Source of the DNA: Lachancea dasiensis
Taxonomy: Eukaryota; Ascomycota; Saccharomycetes; Saccharomycetales; Saccharomycetaceae
Length of the DNA stretch: 64,000 nt
Assembly: GCA_900074725.1 (NCBI GenBank)
Contig: LT598454.1
Coordinates: 68,854 to 132,853 of the forward strand
Direction: 5' to 3'
Below, in pieces: positions 56,541 to 64,000 of this stretch. Position 1 is the stretch's first letter, and the number at the start of each line of letters is the position of its first letter. The notes under the pieces are model-generated. The model saw nothing but the letters and a program-made list of their open reading frames with translations, was not told the DNA's origin and ran no database searches. Position numbers and translations under genes: made by a program.

Positions 56541-57803
56541 ATGGGATCGAAGAAGCAGACCAAACTTGCGAAAAGCGAGGCTCCTAAGCTTTCTACGAAA
56601 GCAAAACAAGCCGAATTGAGTACGAGTGGTAGCTCTAGTTCCAGCTCCAGCTCCAGCTCCAGTTCCAGTTCCAGTTCCAGCTCCAGCTCCAGCTCCAGTT
56701 CCAGTTCCAGCTCCAGCTCCAGTTCCAGTGAGCTAAGCACTTCTTCGGACGAAGAGGAAGATACTAAAAAACGTTCGAAGAAAGCCAAGTCCCAGAAGGT
56801 GGTGAAGAAACAAAAGAGGAAAGCATCTCAAAGTTCAGGTTCGAGTTCTTCTAGTTCATCCGAAAGCTCCTCTAGCTCGTCCGAAGATTCTTCCAGCTCC
56901 TCCAGCTCATCAAGCTCCTCCAGCTCATCAAGCTCATCAAGCTCGTCCAGCTCGTCCAGCTCATCAAGCTCATCAAGCTCATCAAGCTCGTCTAGTGGAT
57001 CTGAATCGTCATCCAGTGAATCTGAACAGGAAGAAGACGCTAAAAATGTCGAGAAGACGTCAACGAAGCCTAAGAGCGACCCTTCCAGTGGTTCTGACAG
57101 CTCCTCTGGCTCATCATCTGACGAATCCACCAGCGAATCATCGGGTAGTTCCAGCTCTTCCGATTCTTCAAGCTCCTCAGACAGTAGTTCGTCGAGCGAA
57201 TCTAGCTCTTCTGATAGTGGATCAGCTTCTTCCGATGACTCCAGCGGCTCCAGCGACTCCAGCGACTCCAGCGACTCCAGCGACTCCAGCGACTCCAGCG
57301 ACTCCAGCGACTCTAGCGACTCCAGCGACTCCAGCGACTCCAGCGACTCCAGCGACTCCAGCGACTCTAGCGATTCCAGTGATTCCAGTGATTCCAGTGA
57401 TTCCGGCTCCTCTGGATCTGGCAAAGAAAGTGCTAACGTAAAGCCTAGTGCGAAAGTAGTTACTTCTAGTTCTTCTGAGCAGTCCTACTCTTCCAAAACT
57501 GCTTCTCCAGAAGTGCCATCTGTACCCCAGAAGGAACATATATCCGCTGGCGAAGACCTTCTTCAACCCGGCCAACGCAAACACTTTTCCAGAATTAACA
57601 GATCAACAATCTCATTCGAAAATCATGCCCTCACGGACAACACTTATAAAGGTGCTGCTGGTACTTGGGGCGAACTGGCCAATGATAAGCTTGGGAGAGT
57701 GAGAGGAAAGGACTTCACCAAAAATAAAAATAAAATGAAAAGAGGTTCTTACAGAGGGGGAAGTATTAACATGGGTACAGGCTCCTATAAGTTCACCGAT
57801 TAA
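56541..57803 (+). CDS. SRP40: Serine-rich nucleolar protein Srp40 (Nopp140 family)
   Basis: This 420-residue protein consists mostly of serine tracts alternating with acidic residues and a few lysine patches, the Nopp140 design. Such proteins chaperone snoRNPs and ribosome assembly in the nucleolus. The start MGSKKQTKLAKSEAPKLSTK resembles the yeast start, and the C-terminal SRP40 domain (about 350-420: PGQRKHFSRIN, NTYKGAAGTWGELANDKLGR, GKDFTKNKNKMKRGSYRGG) is nearly identical to S. cerevisiae Srp40 (406 residues). The 17 SSD units near 240-290 are a pure tandem repeat. The frame is open upstream to a non-ATG codon; the ATG at 56541 matches the family start. In S. cerevisiae it neighbours SRL3 and PXL1, as here (WHI5, PXL1). 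Confidence 0.96.
   Translation: MGSKKQTKLAKSEAPKLSTKAKQAELSTSGSSSSSSSSSSSSSSSSSSSSSSSSSSSSSSSSSELSTSSDEEEDTKKRSKKAKSQKVVKKQKRKASQSSGSSSSSSSESSSSSSEDSSSSSSSSSSSSSSSSSSSSSSSSSSSSSSSSSSSSGSESSSSESEQEEDAKNVEKTSTKPKSDPSSGSDSSSGSSSDESTSESSGSSSSSDSSSSSDSSSSSESSSSDSGSASSDDSSGSSDSSDSSDSSDSSDSSDSSDSSDSSDSSDSSDSSDSSDSSDSSDSSDSSDSGSSGSGKESANVKPSAKVVTSSSSEQSYSSKTASPEVPSVPQKEHISAGEDLLQPGQRKHFSRINRSTISFENHALTDNTYKGAAGTWGELANDKLGRVRGKDFTKNKNKMKRGSYRGGSINMGTGSYKFTD
56635..56729. repeat. Polyserine microsatellite (AGCTCC/AGTTCC hexamers)
   Basis: About fifteen hexamers AGCTCC or AGTTCC encode an uninterrupted polyserine tract in SRP40. Confidence 0.85.
57252..57404. repeat. Tandem 9-base repeat in SRP40
   Basis: Seventeen copies of AGCGACTCC with a few T/G variants towards the right end encode repeated Ser-Asp-Ser. 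Near-identity of the left copies suggests recent expansion by slippage or unequal exchange. Confidence 0.9.
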
Positions 57804-57925
57804 GAAGAGCATTGCTTTGTGCATATGCGCATGAATTCTTTAGACAATAGCCCTCTGAGGCTTTAATACAGTATTGTATAATATAAATGGCGTTAGGGCC
57901 AACAGGTAAAGAAATTTTCAGAAAT

Positions 57926-59053
57926 TCAAAGCTTTGGCGTTCCTTGCCATACCCTATTACTGATCAATTCCCTATATTGTTCGGAAAACCTAGCTTTTCT
58001 GGCGTTTTCATCAAGTGCTTGTGAAGCCTCGCCATCGTCATCAGGGAGCAGCTCCTTGATGTAACTTGTTAACTTTGCAATTACGCTATCTGGATCTTCC
58101 AGGTTTACCAGATGTCTTCCACCTATGATTTCGTCTTCACAATAATGTGGAATGTGTTCGCGCAGATAAATACGGTTTTCTGGTGGACACCATCGGGATT
58201 TTTCACCATAGAGACATAAGACGGGACAGTTTATGGAGCTCAAACACTTCATAAGCCATGTTGCGGTCGGGTTCAAAGTGAGGTAGGCAACCATGTGTTG
58301 CTCAGTGCTGATCTTTGTCCTAAATAATTCGCTTGATATTTTCCGAAGTTCAAAACCCTCCACTTCTTGTAGGATGGAAGGATGTGCTTTGCTATAGAGA
58401 CTTTGAGTCTCCATGAACTTTTTGTACTGCTGGATGCTAGAGAACTCATCCGTCATAGTGGCATGCATTGCGTGATAAAATGTGGGGGGTATTATTGTTA
58501 TGTCCTCGTCACTTTCTTTGCGAACCCTTTTCATCCAAACGACTGGCTCGATGCACACCACAGATTGGAACAACCCAGGAAACAGTATGGGACAACATAA
58601 TGCCTGGAATCCACCCATCGAGTGGCCAACAACAATATTAAATACGCTCCTCCCGTTTTGCTGGAAAAACTCGTCCATGCAGATTTTACAAATGTCTCTA
58701 GCACCATCACTCCAGTCGTAAAACGAACCCAACAAACGCTCATTTACCACTGCTGAATCGCCGTGGGTCACTTGATCGACAAGGATAACCTTGCCTATTT
58801 TCCAATTCCGAACTGGGTCCGCCAGTTTGTCCAAGTAGTAGCACCAAATCCTCCTGTTCATCCCGCTTCCGTGCAGAAACACGTAGTTCACAACTGAAGT
58901 TGTAGTATCATCTCCTTTATCTCTCGGTTCATAAACATCGTATACTACCTTCAACACGTCTCGCGAGGGGTCCAAAGTGCAGCGTGTGGAGCTGCGGGGG
59001 GTGACGGCTTCGACCGTCTTGGTAGTTTTGATGAAGCTGGTACCAGAAGTCAT
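57926..59053 (-). CDS. LPX1: Peroxisomal lipase Lpx1
   Basis: This 375-residue alpha/beta-hydrolase has HGSGMNRRIW (oxyanion loop, about 61-70), DQVTHGDSAV, the nucleophile elbow GHSMGG with Ser145, and the C-terminal RHLVNLEDPD histidine. These runs closely match S. cerevisiae Lpx1 (387 residues), a triacylglycerol lipase of the peroxisome matrix imported by Pex5. The C-terminal tripeptide is PKL, an unusual form of the peroxisome signal (the yeast protein ends QKL). Beside WHI5, as on S. cerevisiae chromosome XV. Confidence 0.95.
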   Translation of the reverse strand: MTSGTSFIKTTKTVEAVTPRSSTRCTLDPSRDVLKVVYDVYEPRDKGDDTTTSVVNYVFLHGSGMNRRIWCYYLDKLADPVRNWKIGKVILVDQVTHGDSAVVNERLLGSFYDWSDGARDICKICMDEFFQQNGRSVFNIVVGHSMGGFQALCCPILFPGLFQSVVCIEPVVWMKRVRKESDEDITIIPPTFYHAMHATMTDEFSSIQQYKKFMETQSLYSKAHPSILQEVEGFELRKISSELFRTKISTEQHMVAYLTLNPTATWLMKCLSSINCPVLCLYGEKSRWCPPENRIYLREHIPHYCEDEIIGGRHLVNLEDPDSVIAKLTSYIKELLPDDDGEASQALDENARKARFSEQYRELISNRVWQGTPKL

Positions 59054-59311
59054 GGCGCAAACACTGATATTACACGGTGATCAAGCCTAACTCGCTATTC
59101 GGTTAAGGGTTGGCGCGCTTGATGAATTCTTTCAAATTGTTGGACCTGCAATACTCCACATTTTGGCGTCAAGTTCCTGATCATGGGGTTACTGACTTCA
59201 TAATGTGTCAAATAGTAATATTACAACAAATCATATATACTTCACGTTCATATATATGTCAAATTAAAGTTCCTTATCACCCTGGTAGCTATTGTTCCAT
59301 TAATCGTCGAT

Positions 59312-60388
59312 CTAGTCTCCGTTGCTCTCTTCAACATCTGTTTCCACATCCAGCAAAACTTGGTGGCCCGGCCCCGGCCCGACTTCATTTTTCAGCAAAA
59401 AAGGTTTGGCGAGTGTGTTGGGCACGGAGGAGGTGGAAGACGAGGACCGCGAGGACAGCGCCATCACCGTTTGATCGAGTTGAACCGGAGAGTTGCGTGG
59501 TAATGAAAGTGGCGGAGGGGGGTCCGGTAACGAGGATTCTCTACTTTTCCTATGAGATGGTTTTTTGGGCGACGACAATGACATGAGAGTCTCTATAGCT
59601 TCGACCTCAGACGGCTGGTCCTTGGACCGGGACTTGGGCTGGTCTACGACGTTTGTGTGTATCGGAGGAGGAACTGGAGCTCTCCTGGGGCTGCCGTTCC
59701 AGGCTTTGGGCCCAAGCCGAGGCCCGGACCCGGATATCGCTGACGATGTCCTTCGCTTCTGTTTTCGAGGGCTAGTGAGGGCGTGCATGAAGGCGGCGTG
59801 AGCCGAATTATTGCCGGAATCCTCGTCTTCCAGAAGCCGGTTGCTGTAGGTCGTGTTCTGCAGGCTCAGGGCCGGCGCAGTCCCCGCCAGGTCGATGCCA
59901 GGCTCCAGCTCGTTGAGACTCTTGTCAACCCAGCCGTTTTGGAGTTTGACAAATGCATAATTGAGCCTTGTTTTTAAATTGCTCGACAGCTCGCGAATGG
60001 GTCTTTCCGTGTCTTTTTGGACACCAGGCGACTTGAGTTTAGGCGATGGCGACAAAAACATCTCCGCGTTCCTGGTCTTGGGCGTCGTGGGAGGGAGCAG
60101 TCGAGTGCGCATGCCGGGCGACTCCTGAATCGCGAAATCCGAGCCACTGTGCCGTTTGGGGTTGCTACCGGGCAGCGGCGACGCCAAGAACCCGTGCGAC
60201 ACCGACGACCTTCGAAGCTTGATGCTGTCACCTGTGTTAGTAGGAGGAGACGGTGTCTGAGGAGACCTCGGACTCACTGTTTGGAACACCTCATCTTCCC
60301 CTGCCAACGACGATCGTTGCGCTCTCTCCTGTTTCGGAGTTCTCTCCAGGTGAGATGCCTCCTCTCTGACACCAGTATTGTCAATCAT
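59312..60388 (-). CDS. WHI5: G1/S transcriptional repressor Whi5 (ancestor of Whi5/Srl3)
   Basis: This 358-residue disordered repressor of SBF/MBF is the yeast counterpart of Rb and dilutes with cell growth to set size. The GTB motif, which docks on Swi4/Swi6, is at about 133-157 (IRELSSNLKTRLNYAFVKLQ and the following NGWVDKS). At least ten SP/TP sites, most of them in the first 125 residues, are candidate Cdc28-Cln sites (for example T17, S39, S42, T45, S70, S90, T102, S113, S115, S120). S. cerevisiae Whi5 has 295 residues and a duplicate, Srl3, beside PXL1. Here one gene lies between LPX1 (chromosome XV neighbour) and PXL1 (chromosome XI neighbour), so it represents both. Confidence 0.95.
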   Translation of the reverse strand: MIDNTGVREEASHLERTPKQERAQRSSLAGEDEVFQTVSPRSPQTPSPPTNTGDSIKLRRSSVSHGFLASPLPGSNPKRHSGSDFAIQESPGMRTRLLPPTTPKTRNAEMFLSPSPKLKSPGVQKDTERPIRELSSNLKTRLNYAFVKLQNGWVDKSLNELEPGIDLAGTAPALSLQNTTYSNRLLEDEDSGNNSAHAAFMHALTSPRKQKRRTSSAISGSGPRLGPKAWNGSPRRAPVPPPIHTNVVDQPKSRSKDQPSEVEAIETLMSLSSPKKPSHRKSRESSLPDPPPPLSLPRNSPVQLDQTVMALSSRSSSSTSSVPNTLAKPFLLKNEVGPGPGHQVLLDVETDVEESNGD

Positions 60389-60967
60389 CTGGTGGATCTA
60401 ATGAATTTTTTATATCTATCCGACCTTTCTTCCCTCGCTCAAGAAGAGAAACAACCTGCCGTATGTGCTCCCTTACTAGCCGGCTTTTTTGAACAGAAAC
60501 CGCAAATCCACCCCCAGTTTTCCAATCTTTTTTGTCTGAAGGTTTGTTCTCAGCACAACCTCGAATACTGCGAGGTTTGTCACAAAAACTACCCAGATCC
60601 TTGCTTGCCCGCTTACCAAAGTTTCCTTTGAGACGTTTAGTTTATAACGCTCCTTGTTTTGATTTTCAGGTTTGTTTGCCAAAAAAATTTCGCAATTTGG
60701 GTCTTTCGCGATGATCACCTAATTACATGTCATCGCCAAAATAACAAATCAGAGAGCCGTAGACAAGGTCAGGAAGCGGACTTTGGTTACGTTTGAGACT
60801 GCTCTGGATAGAGCGAGTTCCATAGTTTCTGCAGAAATTTGCAGAAACAAAATTGGAGTTTTACTTGTAGAGATATTAGGGGAAGTAATTGGCCAGCCGG
60901 ATGACCGCGTTCAAGCTTGGAATACCACCGTAGACCACCGTAGGGTACGCAGCATAGCTTTGATGCC
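60389..60967. other. Spacer PXL1-WHI5 with the WHI5 promoter
   Basis: This 579-base region upstream of WHI5 (minus strand) also contains the PXL1 3' flank. Short frames here, such as plus-strand 60417-60631, lack family motifs. No RNA gene or repeat was recognised. Confidence 0.5.
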
Positions 60968-63319
60968 TCAATTGAAGTTCAAAAGTCTGGTTCTCCGCTT
61001 GGAGATTGTCGTAGAACGGCCCAGCTTGTCCACAACCTCTTTTTTCAGCTCCTCTGTATCGTGGTTATGGCATAATGGTAGGTCGTTGTTGAAGAGGTAG
61101 TAGTCTTCGCGAATGTAGTCGCCACACCGGAAGCAGGTGAGACATCTTAGGTGATACCGCTCTTGGCGGTCGTTTTCGAGACACTCGCCTTCGATGAAAC
61201 CTTGGCAAATCCCACATATGCTGTTGTTGGTAATGTGGTAATGCAGCTGGCAGTAGGGCTGGTCGTTCAGGATGTAGCACGGAGTGTGCTTTGAGAATTT
61301 TAGGTCGCACTTGATGCACTTAAAGCAAGGACGGTGCCACTGGCCGGACAGTTCGTTGTCCTTCTTCGAATATATGCTCTTAGAGGTCACCGCTAGGCCA
61401 CAGGCGCGGCAGGGGCCCTGACCGGGCGGGTGTTGGAACTCTAGCGCGTGGGCCAAGGCATTCGAGGGCTGGTGGTCATGGCTGTCGCCGGTCGGGGTGT
61501 CGCTCACAGGTTTAGGGTCTCCGCTGGTAGGAGATGATATGCGATGCATCTGCAGGGGCTCGATGACCGGTGATCTCAAGGCGTCGAGCAATCGATTCGA
61601 GGGCTTAGTCGCATCCAAAATGTCAGAACTCTGGGGCTCCGGTGTGAATCTCTGATCATCGGATGCCTCAGGATTAACATTTTCACGAAATTTGTAAAAC
61701 CTGGGCGTACTGTCGGAGTCCGGAGACAGCTCTCCTGCGCGGCCCGCTCTGTCTTCATCTTTCACCTGCAACGTTTGAGACTGGAAATGCATGTCGGAAA
61801 CGACCTCTGGTAGAGCTTCATGCCTTTGCGTGTCTGGGGGGATAAACCCTGAGAGATAGGCGCTTGATTTTTTGAATCGGCCGTCTGAGGGGGTGAAAGG
61901 ATCCCGCTTCCCAACAGTAAGGTTTCGGTTTAGACTGACATCATTCAATTGCGCCAGTAACCTTTCTACTTGGTGCGATGACGTTAAAGTGGACGACGGG
62001 TCGAACTCTTCTTCTTCTTCTTCTTCTTCTTCTTCGCCCTGTTCTTGTGGTTTATGCTCCCCGACCTTCTCCTGCGTCCCACTTGTCATTGTAAGCTCTG
62101 GGCGGTCGGGTAGCTCGCGAAATGTTTCCTCTTGGAGATGGAGGCTATTGTCGAGGCCCTTGACGCTGCTAGAATCGAATGGGACCGCGTCAGGTATGTC
62201 ACCATCGATATCGGATGATTCTAGTTTAACTTGGCCCTCTTCATATCCTGCCACACTCACAGCGCTCCTGCGGGAGTCAACGCCCCATGATTTTCTGTCA
62301 GCAGAGGAATCGGAGACGTTGGGTGCTTTGCTAGATACGCTGATACGTGGAACGGATGTAGGATGTTCTGGCTGCTTCCTGGGAGAAAAATTCACATGTA
62401 GCTCTGCCACTGGGGAAAAGCTTATACTGGAGTTGGATATCCTACTGCTGTTGGGGCCCGCGCCAAGGTCAGATCTTTCGGACCTTGGCAAGTCTGCCTG
62501 TTGTGTTTGCAACCCAAGTACGTCTGGCCCGCCACTTAGGCGCATGAAAGAGTTCCATTTCTCAGCGTTACCAGCCTTCTCGGGACTTTCGTACTGGCTC
62601 TGTGCGTCTTCAAAATTGTCATTGCTCATGTTGGTAGACGCATGTGAGCCACCCAAGTATGGCGATACTTCACGTTCGGCCTGAGAAGAGAAGCTTTCAT
62701 TGGAGTTTTGCGTTAACTGCAGGAAACTCTTCTCCACGGGATCGAAATCTGCCGCGCTAGTTCGCTCAGGTGCCGGAACCGCGCTCACTTTGTTCTCAAA
62801 ATCGAACCCTGACGATACCCTGTTAACAAACAGATTTGAGCCCGATGGAACAGAAAGCCTTGCGCCGCCTTTGGAGACAAGGCTCGAGCCGGATGCGCTC
62901 TTCGGATGTGAGTCCGATCTGCCCTCTCCCTGTGTCTGGGCCTGTGATACCCCCATGCGATGGTCCCACTGCGCATGTGCTTGCGGGGTATGCTCTGCGG
63001 ACGAGTTGGGGCTCGAAAGAGGCTCGTGTATCAGAGTTGGGTGCTCTGATGAACCATTGGGTGCCTTATACACATGCCCACTGACGGATCTCTGGCTATT
63101 GTTGCCCAACTGGTGGGCTGAAATACCGCCCCAGTTCTTCCCAGATTCGGCCCTACCCCCTTCACTCACATGTCTCCCACTCTGCAGAGGCTGGCGATAC
63201 TTTCCGGCCTTCCCATCTTTATCGAAGTTCACATCAAAGCCTGCTCTTTCCAGTGCCGTTCTATACCTGACCCGTGGATTTATTGCGGGAAACGGTGAGC
63301 TGTAAATCGATCCTTGCAT
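60968..63319 (-). CDS. PXL1: Paxillin-like LIM protein Pxl1
   Basis: This 783-residue protein is a long disordered Ser-rich region followed by two LIM zinc fingers at about 640-755 (CRACG with C-x2-C, HRPCFKCIKC; then CGICQG, HLRCLTCFRC, CHNHD) and a basic tail. S. cerevisiae Pxl1 (706 residues) localises to sites of polarised growth and acts with Rho GTPase signalling and cytokinesis. The N-terminal region contains a polyglutamate run encoded by (GAA)n, seen as CTT repeats at 62008-62034 on the plus strand. It sits beside the WHI5/SRL3 ancestor, as in S. cerevisiae. Confidence 0.95.
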   Translation of the reverse strand: MQGSIYSSPFPAINPRVRYRTALERAGFDVNFDKDGKAGKYRQPLQSGRHVSEGGRAESGKNWGGISAHQLGNNSQRSVSGHVYKAPNGSSEHPTLIHEPLSSPNSSAEHTPQAHAQWDHRMGVSQAQTQGEGRSDSHPKSASGSSLVSKGGARLSVPSGSNLFVNRVSSGFDFENKVSAVPAPERTSAADFDPVEKSFLQLTQNSNESFSSQAEREVSPYLGGSHASTNMSNDNFEDAQSQYESPEKAGNAEKWNSFMRLSGGPDVLGLQTQQADLPRSERSDLGAGPNSSRISNSSISFSPVAELHVNFSPRKQPEHPTSVPRISVSSKAPNVSDSSADRKSWGVDSRRSAVSVAGYEEGQVKLESSDIDGDIPDAVPFDSSSVKGLDNSLHLQEETFRELPDRPELTMTSGTQEKVGEHKPQEQGEEEEEEEEEEFDPSSTLTSSHQVERLLAQLNDVSLNRNLTVGKRDPFTPSDGRFKKSSAYLSGFIPPDTQRHEALPEVVSDMHFQSQTLQVKDEDRAGRAGELSPDSDSTPRFYKFRENVNPEASDDQRFTPEPQSSDILDATKPSNRLLDALRSPVIEPLQMHRISSPTSGDPKPVSDTPTGDSHDHQPSNALAHALEFQHPPGQGPCRACGLAVTSKSIYSKKDNELSGQWHRPCFKCIKCDLKFSKHTPCYILNDQPYCQLHYHITNNSICGICQGFIEGECLENDRQERYHLRCLTCFRCGDYIREDYYLFNNDLPLCHNHDTEELKKEVVDKLGRSTTISKRRTRLLNFN
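62008..62034. repeat. CTT trinucleotide microsatellite (nine units)
   Basis: Nine CTT units (GAA on the coding strand) encode the polyglutamate tract of PXL1, likely length-variable between strains. Confidence 0.85.
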
Positions 63320-63706
63320 TGCCCTATTGGTTGTAGTATTTAGATATCCCAGAATATGGAGTCAACCTTTGTGGATTCTGCTGGTGTTGATATTTTCGGG
63401 ATTGATCGGCTACCTCGCAATGCGTTCATTTTTCAAAGTTTTCTTTCTCATTGTCTAAAGAGACGCGACAACGACGCGAAAACATAATGTAAACACTGAC
63501 ACCAGTAAAGTATTGGAAAGAAAGAGTTCAGATCAATTCTTGGGATGGAAATGCGTGTAACTTGTGGCCCAGGGCGTTGAAAACGCCTTTAGAAACTATA
63601 TAAAACTATAGATCAAACTTTGGTTGTCACTGGAGTTGCGAGCCTATTTAATGAGTTCTAGGTAGTTTGTTGCAAACGGCTTCCTGGTGTCGGCCCAAAG
63701 ATAAGC
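63320..63706. promoter_or_regulatory. Promoter of PXL1 with SBF/MBF-like sites
   Basis: This region lies between the PXL1 start and the STE24 stop. ACGCGA (63463-63468, MCB core) and ACGCGAAAA (63474-63482, MCB core overlapping an SCB CGCGAAAA) lie about 145-165 bases upstream of the PXL1 ATG and suggest late-G1 expression. Confidence 0.5.
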
Positions 63707-64000
63707 CTAATCTTTTTTCTGCTCGCTCACATAGTCTAGAGCATTCAATCTTTCGGGTAAGGTTGGGTGCGAGTAATGGTAGCTCGAGAAAATAGGATCC
63801 ACGTTCATTGTCGACAGGTTTTTCACTTGCAGGTTGATCAATGCATGACACAGATCTTTTCTGTATCCCAGCTTCTTGGCATAGGCGTCAGCTTGGTATT
63901 CGTGGAATCTGGAAAGTAGATTGACACCAAAATTCATACCACACTCGAGCGGCTGAAGCAGATCGTTGAATAGCATGAAGCCGATGAGGACCGGCAATTG
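63707..64000 (-). CDS. STE24: CAAX protease Ste24, 3' part only
   Basis: The last 97 codons of the ER/inner-nuclear-membrane zinc metalloprotease that processes a-factor are present; the gene continues past the right edge. The run ISR-like LLSRFHEYQADAYAKKLGY holds the third zinc ligand (E of HEYQADA), and KNLSTMNVDP and SYHYSHPTLPERLNALDYVS are near-identical to S. cerevisiae Ste24 (453 residues). The first two zinc ligands (HExxH) lie outside the window. Confidence 0.97.
   Translation of the reverse strand, partial: QLPVLIGFMLFNDLLQPLECGMNFGVNLLSRFHEYQADAYAKKLGYRKDLCHALINLQVKNLSTMNVDPIFSSYHYSHPTLPERLNALDYVSEQKKD

Noticed and set aside
56828-57424. Long antisense frames (Leu/Glu repeats) opposite SRP40, also 56495-56788 and 57222-57584
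   Set aside because: They arise from the tandem serine-codon repeats, which are free of stops in several frames; no family features.

Overview
The window is budding-yeast nuclear DNA: compact, mostly intronless genes with short spacers, GTATGT/GTAAGT-type introns with TACTAAC-like branch points, and proteins recognisable at family level by comparison with Saccharomyces cerevisiae. Gene order is that of a species that split off before the whole-genome duplication. Markers found on pairs of duplicated S. cerevisiae chromosomes (VII/XVI for the left part, IX/XI/XV for the right part) are interleaved here in single copy. Moderate GC, the alpha-factor type and the gene order fit Lachancea or a close relative. 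The genus is an inference, and I cannot name the species. All S. cerevisiae comparisons are from memory, not from a search.

Left block (1-30.1 kb): MMS2 (3' part), POS5, a steryl-ester-hydrolase-type lipase, the alpha-factor precursor, UIP4, MRN1, LIF1, NBP35, NUP145, SPC105, RTC6 (intron), RTT10, PAN2 and TCO89. PCC1 (intron) follows after about 1.1 kb without genes and already belongs with the next block. Right block (31.3-64 kb): a diacylglycerol/sphingosine-kinase-like gene, MCM10 (intron), the MLP1/MLP2 ancestor, RPL40 (intron), SLN1, ATG32, a UGA4-type permease, PAN6, NDC80, SSL2, SRP40, LPX1, WHI5, PXL1 and STE24 (3' part). I see no transposon, LTR, tRNA, CRISPR array or centromere.

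The genes are housekeeping and regulatory: DNA repair (MMS2, LIF1, SSL2), replication (MCM10), kinetochore (SPC105, NDC80), nuclear pore (NUP145, MLP1), mRNA and tRNA metabolism (PAN2, MRN1, RTT10, PCC1), Fe-S assembly (NBP35), TORC1 (TCO89), osmosensing (SLN1), mitophagy (ATG32), coenzyme A supply (PAN6), G1/S control (WHI5) and polarity (PXL1). No operon-like logic is expected.

The most distinctive content is the alpha-factor gene, which encodes five pheromone repeats that all differ in sequence. Next come four spliced genes that simple open-reading-frame calling misses or truncates (RTC6, MCM10, PCC1, RPL40), a possible leader intron upstream of SRP40, a kinase-like gene with degenerate catalytic motifs, and a 1.2 kb gene-free stretch holding two perfect hairpins.
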